A DNA stretch of 5,573 nt, taken from contig CAYZHG010000004.1 in NCBI GenBank assembly GCA_964477455.1, positions 1 through 5,573 on the forward strand, in the 5' to 3' direction. Position 1 is the stretch's first letter; each line of letters starts with the position of its first letter. Positions 1-5,552 of the stretch are shown one piece after another. Position numbers and translations under genes: made by a program. Source of the DNA: CAIOJG01 sp964477455 (GTDB lineage: Bacteria > Patescibacteriota > Patescibacteriia > Magasanikbacterales > GWA2-37-8). Below the pieces are notes generated by a model. The model was not told where the DNA came from, made no database searches, and saw only the letters and a program-made list of their open reading frames with translations.

Positions 1-25
1 CTTTCAACCACTCAGACACCTCTCC
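1..25 (-). tRNA. tRNA-Ser, 5' part only (runs off the left edge)
   Basis: Read on the - strand, the first 25 bases begin with GGAGAGG, a typical 5' acceptor half of bacterial tRNA-Ser. TG follows at positions 8-9, then a D-arm of the form CTGAGTGGTTGAAAG. The GAGTGGTTGAA core is characteristic of class II serine tRNAs. The mature 5' end would be at position 25. The anticodon, variable arm and 3' end lie outside the window, so the isoacceptor cannot be named and the cloverleaf cannot be closed. tRNA-Leu is less likely, because its D-arm usually reads GGTGGAA or similar. Confidence 0.75.
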
Positions 26-78
26 AAGGTAAGTAGATGATACTAAAAAAGAATGGGTTTGTCCATTCTACTTATCTT
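26..78. repeat. Overlapping inverted repeats between the tRNA and the flippase promoter
   Basis: Positions 26-37 (AAGGTAAGTAGA) pair with 67-78 (TCTACTTATCTT) over 12 positions, including one G-T pair. A second hairpin has arms AGAATGG (50-56) and CCATTCT (63-69) around a 6-base loop. The two share positions 67-69, so they cannot both form fully. On the - strand the small hairpin is followed by six T residues, like a weak terminator, but it overlaps the candidate tRNA promoter. The function is unknown. Confidence 0.45.
37..65 (-). promoter_or_regulatory. Candidate sigma70 promoter for the tRNA-Ser gene
   Basis: On the - strand TGGACA (positions 65-60) matches the -35 consensus at five of six bases. 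After a 17-base spacer comes TATCAT (42-37), a -10 box with one mismatch. Transcription would start near position 30, about five bases before the mature tRNA 5' end, which suits a tRNA precursor with a short leader. The boxes are inferred from the sequence only. Confidence 0.45.
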
Positions 79-95
79 CGTCTTGACACCCACGA

Positions 96-124
96 TTGAT
101 AAATCAGTATTTTCTTGCTAAAAT
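96..124 (+). promoter_or_regulatory. Candidate extended -10 sigma70 promoter for the glycan operon
   Basis: TTGATA (96-101) is a five-of-six -35 box. A 17-base spacer separates it from TAAAAT (119-124), a five-of-six -10 box preceded by TGC, which forms the extended TGn element. Transcription would begin around 131, leaving a leader of only about ten bases before the flippase ATG at 141. The TTG of the -35 box opens the same reading frame as the flippase, so a TTG start there can be mistaken for the true start. Confidence 0.6.
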
Positions 125-140
125 AGCGCTACTATATCTT

Positions 141-1409
141 ATGATAAAAAGACTACTCAGCGATAGTTTTGTAAAAAACAATATATTTTATTTGACCGGC
201 TCAATATTGATCGGCGCTTTTAATTATCTTTTTTATCCAGTATTGGGGCGACTGCTCACTTCGACTGAATTTGGTGAAGTGCAAACATTAGTCACGATTC
301 TCTCACTAGCCACCTTATTTATCACCATTTTTGGATCAGCCACTATCAATATAGTAGCTAATTCTACCGATGATTCTGAGCGAAATTCAATCATCTCTCA
401 ATTTAGAAAACTAATTACGGGAATTGCGTTAATTTTGGCCATATCGTTGGCAATTCTCAGCCCTTGGCTAAAAAACTTTTTTCATTTTACTTCTATATAT
501 ACTTTTATATTGTTGGCAGCACTAATCCCTCTCAACATTCCCAACATACTCCGAACTTCTTTTTTACAGGGGAAAAAACAGTTTTACACAACCTCCATAA
601 ATGGAGTGACGCTCGCGCTGGGAAAACTACTCGCTAGCGCGGCCTTTGTCTTGATTGGCCTGAGAGTGGGCGGAGTGCTTTTGGGAATATTGTTTGCTCA
701 AGTAGTAAGTTTAATTTATTTATACAAAAAAACTAATCACGATTTAATCCTTTCCTCTTTTAAAACCACAAAACTTACCAAACGCCTACTGACAGAAACC
801 GCTTACGGCACATTGATCTTGGCTGTCGCTTTTGTCACAACTTTTTTCACCACGGCTGATGTGTTATTTGCCAAAAGATTTTTCTCTCCAGAAGAAGCCG
901 GGCTCTACAGTGGCATAGCGACCGTAGCTCGAATCATCTTTTTCATATCCTCACCCGTTGTGAGCGTACTTTTTGCCTCGGTGATGATTGACAACAAAGC
1001 TGAGAATTCAAAGTTATTTAAAAAAGCCTTCATTATAATGTCAATTTTAGGCTTGATTCCATTGATAATATTTAGTCTATGGCCAGAAATGATGATAAAA
1101 ATCTTAATGGGTCAAAAATACATCTACAAATCACATCTTTTACCTTATATGGGGCTAGCATTATTTTTAGCCTCGATCAATAACGCCCTTTTCATGTATT
1201 ACCTTGCCCTCAGAAAAAAATTTATCGCTATAATTGCTGTGGCAGGGGTTGGTCTTACCCTAATTATGTCTTTCCTATTACCTAAAAGCTTCGAAAACAT
1301 CATCCTCAGCTTTACTGCTGGATCTATATTTATTCTATTGATCTTCCTATCAAAAGCTGTTACCATGAGGTATAATATCTCCAAACTATGGAAAAACTCA
1401 TCTCTATAA
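141..1409 (+). CDS. Wzx-like polysaccharide/oligosaccharide flippase (MVF/PST superfamily)
   Basis: A 422-residue polytopic membrane protein. It probably moves lipid-linked glycan intermediates across the cytoplasmic membrane. About twelve hydrophobic segments are visible, roughly at residues 14-36, 45-66, 90-107, 119-135, 155-175, 178-195, 222-240, 262-283, 296-313, 335-355, 360-380 and 386-406. The length and helix number are normal for Wzx-type proteins. The stretch TTADVLFAKRFFSPEEAGLY (residues 237-256) is the conserved membrane-plus-loop motif of this family. I chose the ATG at 141 over the in-frame TTG at 96, because position 96 falls in the -35 box and the protein then starts with the typical short basic, helical N-terminus (MIKRLLSDSF). 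No Shine-Dalgarno is seen. The last 22 bases overlap the next gene. The substrate cannot be deduced from the sequence. Confidence 0.88.
   Translation: MIKRLLSDSFVKNNIFYLTGSILIGAFNYLFYPVLGRLLTSTEFGEVQTLVTILSLATLFITIFGSATINIVANSTDDSERNSIISQFRKLITGIALILAISLAILSPWLKNFFHFTSIYTFILLAALIPLNIPNILRTSFLQGKKQFYTTSINGVTLALGKLLASAAFVLIGLRVGGVLLGILFAQVVSLIYLYKKTNHDLILSSFKTTKLTKRLLTETAYGTLILAVAFVTTFFTTADVLFAKRFFSPEEAGLYSGIATVARIIFFISSPVVSVLFASVMIDNKAENSKLFKKAFIIMSILGLIPLIIFSLWPEMMIKILMGQKYIYKSHLLPYMGLALFLASINNALFMYYLALRKKFIAIIAVAGVGLTLIMSFLLPKSFENIILSFTAGSIFILLIFLSKAVTMRYNISKLWKNSSL
1371..1376 (+). promoter_or_regulatory. Isolated perfect TATAAT just upstream of the first GT2 gene
   Basis: A consensus TATAAT lies inside the 3' end of the flippase gene, 11 bases before the ATG at 1388. 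Transcription from it would start only about five bases ahead of that ATG. No -35 box at 16-18 bases and no TGn extension accompany it, so it may be chance in AT-rich DNA. It is a possible internal operon promoter. Confidence 0.2.
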
Positions 1410-2326
1410 TAGTCCCAGTATATAATGAAGAGGAGAATATTCAGATTTTTTATGCTGAATTGAAAAATGTATTGGAAAAGATAGGAAAATCCTATGATGT
1501 TATTTTTGTAGATGATGGTAGCACTGATAATACCAGCGAAAAAATCTCACAGTTATCTCAAACTGACCAAAATGTGAAAATGATACAATTTTCAAGAAAT
1601 TTTGGTAAAGAAATTGCCACTACGGCCGGGATAAACGCTTGTCATAGCAGTGCCTGCATCATAATCGATGTTGATTTACAACATCCAGTGGAATATATAC
1701 CAGAATTCATCGATAAATGGGAAAAAGGCGCGGAAGTAGTAGTGGGGGTAAGGAAAAATTCCGCTAGTGACGAATGGATAAAAAAGGTTTGTTCCTACAC
1801 ATTCTACAAAGTTTTAAATTTAATTTCTACAACGCCAGTTGTAAGAAACTCTACCGATTACCGACTTTTGGACAAGAAAGTAATAGATGAATTCAACAAA
1901 TTCACCGAACGCAACCGCATGACCCGCGGACTGATTGCTTGGCTTGGTTTCAAACGAGATCTTGTATACTTCGAGGCCAAAGAACGACTAAATGGAAAAC
2001 CAAAGTATAGCTATATCAAATTAATACGATTGGCCACCTTCACTTTTGTGAGCCACAGCCTTTTACCGTTAAAATTAGCTGGCTATTTGGGTATTTTTAC
2101 CACACTTGGCGCTGGTTTACTTGGTTTTTTTATCGTTATTACTCAATATATATTTCCAGTTTTAACTTTCAATTTCTCTGGCCCAGCTCAATTAGCAGTA
2201 CTTATTTTGTTTTTGATCGGCATAGTCTTGAGTTGTTTGGGGTTAATCGCTCTATATATAGGAAGTATCCACGGTGAAGTGATAAATAGACCACTATATG
2301 TGGTACGAAATAAAATAAACTTTTAG
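1388..2326 (+). CDS. GT2 glycosyltransferase, DPM1/GtrB/ArnC-like, with two C-terminal membrane helices
   Basis: A 312-residue inverting GT-A enzyme of the group that transfers a sugar from a nucleotide donor to polyprenyl phosphate. The N-terminal IIVPVYNEE (7-15) and VDDGSTDNT (41-49) bind the nucleotide. DVDLQHP (94-100) supplies the metal-binding DxD and the DLQ motif seen as DADLQDP in relatives. RMTRGLIAWLGF (177-188) and the YSYIKLIRLA stretch (207-216) are family signatures before the membrane part. Two hydrophobic helices follow at about 226-252 and 265-292, then the usual tail GEVINRPLYVVRN. Length is standard. The start lies 22 bases inside the flippase gene in another frame. This suggests translational coupling, since no well-placed Shine-Dalgarno is visible. 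The specific sugar is unknown. A direct glycan-modifying role is possible. Confidence 0.88.
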   Translation: MEKLISIIVPVYNEEENIQIFYAELKNVLEKIGKSYDVIFVDDGSTDNTSEKISQLSQTDQNVKMIQFSRNFGKEIATTAGINACHSSACIIIDVDLQHPVEYIPEFIDKWEKGAEVVVGVRKNSASDEWIKKVCSYTFYKVLNLISTTPVVRNSTDYRLLDKKVIDEFNKFTERNRMTRGLIAWLGFKRDLVYFEAKERLNGKPKYSYIKLIRLATFTFVSHSLLPLKLAGYLGIFTTLGAGLLGFFIVITQYIFPVLTFNFSGPAQLAVLILFLIGIVLSCLGLIALYIGSIHGEVINRPLYVVRNKINF

Positions 2327-2336
2327 GGCTGAAAAT

Positions 2337-3437
2337 ATGAAGATCCTGTGGTTTAAATGGAAAGACACAAAACACCCACGAGCGGGCGGTGCGGAAATCG
2401 TCGGACATGAATTGGCCAAACGCTTGGCCAAAGATGGTCACGAAGTGATATTTATAACTTCAAAATTTGAAAATTCATTATCCGAAGAAACAATAGATGG
2501 ATATAAGATAATAAGAGTAGGCAATAGATTTAGCGTCTATTGGCTGGCCTTTCGATATTACAAAAAAAATTTAAAAGGTTGGGCAGATTTAGTGATCGAT
2601 GAAGTAAATACCATTCCTTTTTTCGCCAAATTTTATGTAAAAGAAAAAAACATCTTATTTATTCATCAACTTTGCCGAGAGATTTGGTTTTATGAGATGA
2701 TTTTCCCCTTAAGTTTGATCGGGTATCTAGCGGAACCAATCTATCTCTGGATGCTCCGAAACAAATTTACAATCACAGTTTCCGAAAGTTCAAAAAATGA
2801 TTTGTTGAAATACGGTTTTAACACTGAAAATATAAAGATAATAAGTGAAGGGATAGAAATAGAACCAATAAAAAACCTCGAACAAATAAAAAAATACGAT
2901 AATCCTACTATTTTAAGCCTAGGCTCGATCCGATCAATGAAAAGAACCATCGACATAGTAAAAGCCTTTGAAATGGCGAAAGAAAAAATTACCAGTCTAA
3001 AATTAATAATAGCTGGTGATTCTAGTTTACCTTATGGCCAGAAAGTGCTAAAATATATCAGTAAATCTGAATTTAAAGAAGATATTACCTGTTTAGGCAA
3101 GGTTAATACCACCAAAAAGGTGGAATTAATGCAAAAAGTCCACTTAATTGCGGTCACTTCAATAAAAGAAGGTTGGGGATTGGTAGTCACCGAAGCCAAC
3201 AGCCAAGGTACGCCAGCTATCGTATATAATGTAGATGGATTACGAGATAGTGTGCAAAATGGAAAAACTGGTATTATTTGCGAGAAAAATAATCCGGAGA
3301 ATTTGGCTAAAAATATAATTGATTTGCTATTAAATTTTCAGAAATACAGACAAATACAAAATCAGGCTTTAGATTGGAGCAAAACACTGAATTTTGATAA
3401 TTCTTATAAGGAATTTTCCGCCATAATTGGCAAATAA
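2337..3437 (+). CDS. GT4 family glycosyltransferase (GT-B fold)
   Basis: A 366-residue cytoplasmic or membrane-associated retaining glycosyltransferase. The N-terminal acceptor domain begins with MKILWFKW and carries PRAGGAE (14-20), the glycine-rich loop of GT4 enzymes. The C-terminal donor domain starts near residue 188 with TILSLGSIRSMKRTID (191-206), whose basic residues normally contact the nucleotide-sugar phosphates. The E(x7)E motif is present as EGWGLVVTE (E278 and E286), followed by ANSQGTPAIVY and a typical NGKTG loop (308-312). All expected parts are present, so it is probably active. The gene follows the GT2 stop after ten bases. AGGG at 2325-2328 is a weak Shine-Dalgarno with eight bases before the ATG. 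It likely adds one sugar to the lipid-linked glycan. The donor is not predictable. Confidence 0.88.
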   Translation: MKILWFKWKDTKHPRAGGAEIVGHELAKRLAKDGHEVIFITSKFENSLSEETIDGYKIIRVGNRFSVYWLAFRYYKKNLKGWADLVIDEVNTIPFFAKFYVKEKNILFIHQLCREIWFYEMIFPLSLIGYLAEPIYLWMLRNKFTITVSESSKNDLLKYGFNTENIKIISEGIEIEPIKNLEQIKKYDNPTILSLGSIRSMKRTIDIVKAFEMAKEKITSLKLIIAGDSSLPYGQKVLKYISKSEFKEDITCLGKVNTTKKVELMQKVHLIAVTSIKEGWGLVVTEANSQGTPAIVYNVDGLRDSVQNGKTGIICEKNNPENLAKNIIDLLLNFQKYRQIQNQALDWSKTLNFDNSYKEFSAIIGK

Positions 3438-3442
3438 AATCT

Positions 3443-4309
3443 ATGTCAGAAGAAAATTCTCTAGTATCTGTCATAATACCCACAAAAAATTCTGCACGGA
3501 CACTGGAGAAATGTTTGGAATCAATCAAAAATCAGAGTTACAAAAATATTGAGCTGATAGTAGTAGATAATAACTCCACTGATAACACCAAAGAAATTGC
3601 AGAAAAATTTAATTGTCATTCCGGACTTGATCCGAAATCTAGCTTTTCAGTAAAAGTTTTTAACTTTGGACCGGAGAGAAGCGCTCAAAGAAATTTTGGA
3701 GTGAAAAATTCAAATGGAGAATATGTGATTATCATTGATAGCGATATGGAACTAGACAGAAAAGTGATTAAAAGCTGCGTAGAAAAAATGCAGCCTGACA
3801 CTAACATAACTGGCATAATCATTCCGGAAGAATCGTTTGGAGAAGGGTTTTGGGCTCAATGTAAAAAACTTGAAAGAAGTTTTTACGTTGGTGTTGAGTG
3901 GATGGAAGCAGCAAGATTTTTTAAAAAAAATGTTTATGTAGAACTCGGAGGTTATAATATAGAAATGACGAGCGGAGAAGACTGGGATTTATCACAAAGA
4001 ATAGAACAAAATGGAAAAATCGGCAGAATTAATGATTATATTTTTCATAACGAAGGTGACGCTAAACTATTAAAAATAATCAAAAAGAAATTTTTTTACG
4101 CAAGAAATTTTTCCAAATATAAAAACACTAATTTAAATAAAAATAAAATATCTAAACAGACAGGAATTTTAAACCGCTATAAATTATTTTTTTCAAATCC
4201 AAAAAAACTTTTTAAAAATCCAATAATTGGATTTGGGATGTTATTTATGAAAACCTGTGAATTTGGATTAGGTGGACTAAGCTACATTACTACAATCAAT
4301 AATAATTAG
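3443..4309 (+). CDS. GT2 family glycosyltransferase with an in-frame repeat insertion
   Basis: A 288-residue GT-A glycosyltransferase. VSVIIPTKNSARTLEKCL (8-25) and VDNNSTDNT (41-49) form the nucleotide-binding start. GPERSAQRNFG (76-86) is a conserved motif. DSDMEL (99-104) gives the DxD metal site, and GEDWDLSQRI (178-187) is the ED motif expected to hold the catalytic base. HNEG (202-205) is a further conserved site. The C-terminus is basic, then hydrophobic (about 258-282), which suggests peripheral membrane attachment. Residues 58-69 (CHSGLDPKSSFS) interrupt the usual short link between the NNSTD helix and the KVF strand. They are encoded by a palindromic repeat, so this is an insertion rather than a native domain. 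The frame and all catalytic motifs are kept, so activity is plausible. It starts five bases after the GT4 stop, without a Shine-Dalgarno. Confidence 0.87.
   Translation: MSEENSLVSVIIPTKNSARTLEKCLESIKNQSYKNIELIVVDNNSTDNTKEIAEKFNCHSGLDPKSSFSVKVFNFGPERSAQRNFGVKNSNGEYVIIIDSDMELDRKVIKSCVEKMQPDTNITGIIIPEESFGEGFWAQCKKLERSFYVGVEWMEAARFFKKNVYVELGGYNIEMTSGEDWDLSQRIEQNGKIGRINDYIFHNEGDAKLLKIIKKKFFYARNFSKYKNTNLNKNKISKQTGILNRYKLFFSNPKKLFKNPIIGFGMLFMKTCEFGLGGLSYITTINNN
3614..3643 (+). repeat. Palindromic repeat element inside the GT2 reading frame
   Basis: The arms ATTCCGGA (3618-3625) and TCCGAAAT (3631-3638) flank CTTGA and pair at seven of eight positions. The full unit, beginning GTCATTCCGGACTTGATC and ending ATCTAG, resembles from memory a dispersed intergenic palindrome of the GTCATTCCGGACTTGATCCG type found in many bacterial genomes, including Rickettsia. 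It is read in frame as CHSGLDPKSS, a peptide often seen where such repeats fall in genes. No second copy occurs in this window. Confidence 0.65.
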
Positions 4310-4315
4310 ATTAAA

Positions 4316-4723
4316 ATGTATAAAAATATCATTCCAGAATTGGTTTCTTTTGATACTAACTTAACAAATATTAGAGGATTTGGCATATCTGAAAACTTTG
4401 ATTTCTTTACTTCTGTGTCACAATCACATCAATTTCACTATAAAATTACTATAGATAATCAAATTGGAATACCTGACAATTATGACTTCAGAAATGGGTA
4501 CTACTTTAAAAAAGACAATTTTTGATTTTATGAAAGAAAAATATTTGGATTACATTTAAAATTTAAATACGATCCAGTTAATAAACATTTTTGGCTTAAT
4601 AAGTCCTATTCGTTAATTCCATTTGAAGTTGGTGGAATTTTTCCACCAGGTAGACACATTTTAGATTTTATTAACCTTGATTTATTTTTAAAAGGATACA
4701 ATATTTTTATTCGTGCAATCTAA
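4316..4723 (+). pseudogene. Unrecognised operon gene, split by an in-frame TGA and truncated
   Basis: A reading frame opens with ATG six bases after the GT2 stop, as expected for a fifth operon gene. It runs 69 codons to a TGA at 4523-4525, then continues in the same frame for another 65 codons to a TAA at 4721-4723. The part after the TGA reads like real protein: FYERKIFGLHLKFKYDPVNK, then SLIPFEVGGIFPPGRHILDF and LDLFLKGYNIFIR. The 69-codon ORF alone is therefore unlikely to be a complete gene. The frame stops where transposon sequence begins, so the 3' end is probably missing. No signal peptide, membrane helix or catalytic motif is visible, and I do not recognise the family. A nucleotide-binding domain could have followed in the lost part, but nothing shows this. 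The TGA may be a nonsense mutation, a sequencing error, or a reassigned codon. Confidence 0.6.
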
Positions 4724-5406
4724 GATTGCGTACTCGCAGAGAAACATCTGGGTCAAACACTCTTTTTTGCAACAGAGTAAAAAACTTTTGGTGGGTTGGA
4801 TCAGTGCGAATATGCAAAAGCTGTCTAATATTTTCAACATAGTGGTTTTGGCACAATTGTACCAAAGCTTTGGGATAATAGTGTTTTAAGGCCGGTATTA
4901 AAGGGCTACGGTCATCACAGAGGACAATTTGAAGCGGATAGTTAAAAGTCTTCAAAAGACGAAAGAACTTTTAAAAAAGCTTCCTCGTTTTCCGAAGGAG
5001 CAAGTAGTCCAATGACAATGTCGTGAGTTAAATAGTCAATACCGTAAATGAACGGTATTTTTTGTTTGTAGCCTTTTACTTTTACATATTTACCGTCCAT
5101 TACTAGGATGCCACAAAAACGGTTGCAGTAATTGACGGTGAGCCAATTGGAATCTGGCAAATCATCCATTTCTTTTTTAATATTTTGGTAAACTCGAGCT
5201 GGAGAGAGATTACGTTCATCCGCTAATTTTCTAAGTGGGATACCATCCACATGTGAAATCCAAAATGGTAATTCTTTTCGACGATGATCAACAGAAAAAG
5301 ATCGCTTACAATCTTTACACCAAAATCTTTTACAACCATTCTGACTTCCTTTTTTAACAGTCTTATTTCCACCATAATTTTGACACTTGGGATTACTTTT
5401 TTTCAT
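4707..5406 (-). pseudogene. MULE/IS256-like DDE transposase, frameshifted and C-terminally truncated
   Basis: Reading from the ATG at 5406, the first 154 codons hold an N-terminal zinc ribbon (C8, Y11, C30, C33), with tyrosine where the second cysteine is expected. A helix-turn-helix follows near residues 57-79 (LRKLADERNLSPARVY). The first catalytic aspartate is in VMDGKYVKVKGY (D104). This frame stops at 4942. The continuation lies in the +1 frame: after EEAFLK, the shifted frame gives FFRLLKTFNYPLQIVLCDD with the second aspartate, then the CxxH of LCQNHYVENIRQLL, diagnostic of mutator-like transposases. The repaired protein would be about 232 residues. The distal region with the third acidic residue (usually in an N-x-x-E helix) is absent, and the frame ends at a TAA at 4707-4709 next to the truncated operon gene. 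It is almost certainly inactive as written. Confidence 0.8.
4969..4978 (-). other. T6A4 tract at the transposase frameshift
   Basis: On the - strand the tract reads TTTTTTAAAA within codons GCT TTT TTA AAA GTT. Removing one T or one A restores a single frame encoding AFLKFFRLLKTFNYP, which reads well for this family. The break is therefore localised here. It may be a one-base expansion in the genome, an assembly error, or a site where polymerase slippage makes some full-frame product. Confidence 0.55.
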
Positions 5407-5408
5407 AC

Positions 5409-5437
5409 AAAAAAAGACATTTAACTAGTTAAATGTC
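5409..5437 (-). terminator. Perfect 22-bp palindrome followed by T7, just ahead of the transposase start
   Basis: Positions 5416-5437 form a perfect palindrome whose half is GACATTTAACT. As RNA it would be a 9-bp stem with a CTAG loop. On the - strand it is followed directly by seven T residues (5415-5409), and the transposase ATG begins two bases later. The arrangement looks like an intrinsic terminator that would stop transcripts entering the transposase from outside. The stem is AT-rich, so termination may be weak. A binding site for a dimeric repressor is an alternative. On the + strand no good T-run follows. Confidence 0.5.
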
Positions 5438-5440
5438 CAT

Positions 5441-5446
5441 ATTTTA
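5441..5446 (-). promoter_or_regulatory. Possible -10 box for the transposase
   Basis: On the - strand TAAAAT at 5446-5441 matches five of six consensus bases and lies just upstream of the palindrome. Transcription would begin around 5434, already inside the first arm, so the element's own transcript would lack the full hairpin. No convincing -35 box is found at 16-18 bases, so this is only a weak candidate. Confidence 0.25.
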
Positions 5447-5464
5447 CCTCAACACAAACAAGAA

Positions 5465-5482
5465 AGTGCCGGTTTAGGCACT
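5465..5482. repeat. Short hairpin near the upstream end of the insertion sequence
   Basis: AGTGCC (5465-5470) and GGCACT (5477-5482) are perfect inverted arms around the six-base loop GGTTTA. On the - strand the hairpin is followed by TTCTTG, too poor a T-run for a clear terminator. Its place near the presumed end of the element makes a subterminal transposase-binding structure possible, but this is unproven. Confidence 0.4.
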
Positions 5483-5501
5483 GGAAAGTAAACGGTATCG
5501 T

Positions 5502-5552
5502 GGTGGGGGGGGGTTTTTCCCCCCCCCAATTTTTTTTGGGGGGAGGCGGGGG
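5502..5552. other. Homopolymer-rich tract, probably a contig-end artefact
   Basis: The order is a run of nine G (5505-5513), five T, nine C (5519-5527), AA, eight T (5530-5537), six G (5538-5543), AGGC, then five G (5548-5552). Such runs are foreign to the AT-rich DNA around them. G9-T5-C9 followed by a T-run formally resembles an intrinsic terminator on the + strand. However, a perfect homopolymer stem close to the end of the sequence is more typical of low-quality or misassembled reads. No gene is visible from 5407 to 5573. Confidence 0.5.

Larger units (their letters stand above)
4724..5500 (-). mobile_element. Remnant of an insertion sequence carrying the transposase (approximate limits)
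   Basis: The segment between the end of the fifth operon gene and the homopolymer tract consists of the decayed transposase and its upstream DNA. The limits are guesses. On the left, the broken host frame stops at 4723. On the right, structured noncoding DNA extends to about 5500. I compared the two edges by eye and saw no matching terminal inverted repeats or target-site duplication. That agrees with loss of the transposase 3' end. The insertion probably disrupted the end of the glycan operon. Confidence 0.45.

Noticed and set aside
50..69. Intrinsic terminator on the - strand (AGAATGG hairpin followed by T6)
   Set aside because: No - strand gene lies upstream in the window to be terminated, and the hairpin overlaps the likely tRNA-Ser promoter.
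96..140. An N-terminal extension of the flippase from TTG at 96
   Set aside because: The TTG is part of a well-spaced -35 box, and the ATG at 141 gives the usual N-terminus for the family.
2202..2441. Antisense open frames at 1199-1384, 2202-2441, 2741-2956 and 3307-3528 on the - strand
   Set aside because: They lie opposite strongly supported glycosyltransferase and flippase genes, and their translations show no recognisable motif.
141..4309. Genetic code 25 (TGA read as glycine) for the whole window
   Set aside because: Four long genes contain no in-frame TGA although glycine is common in them. The single TGA in the fifth gene is not enough to support reassignment.
4316..4525. A complete 69-residue small protein
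   Set aside because: The same frame continues after the TGA with protein-like sequence for 65 codons, so this is better read as the start of a broken longer gene.
4715..4729. The 15-base palindrome as a terminal inverted repeat of the insertion sequence
   Set aside because: No matching sequence was found at the other end of the element near 5438-5500. With a one-base centre it is a local palindrome, not one arm of a pair.
4969..4978. Programmed -1 frameshifting at T TTT TTA in the transposase
   Set aside because: The heptamer is in the right phase, but the -1 frame gives only a few codons before TGA. The downstream transposase half is in the +1 frame.
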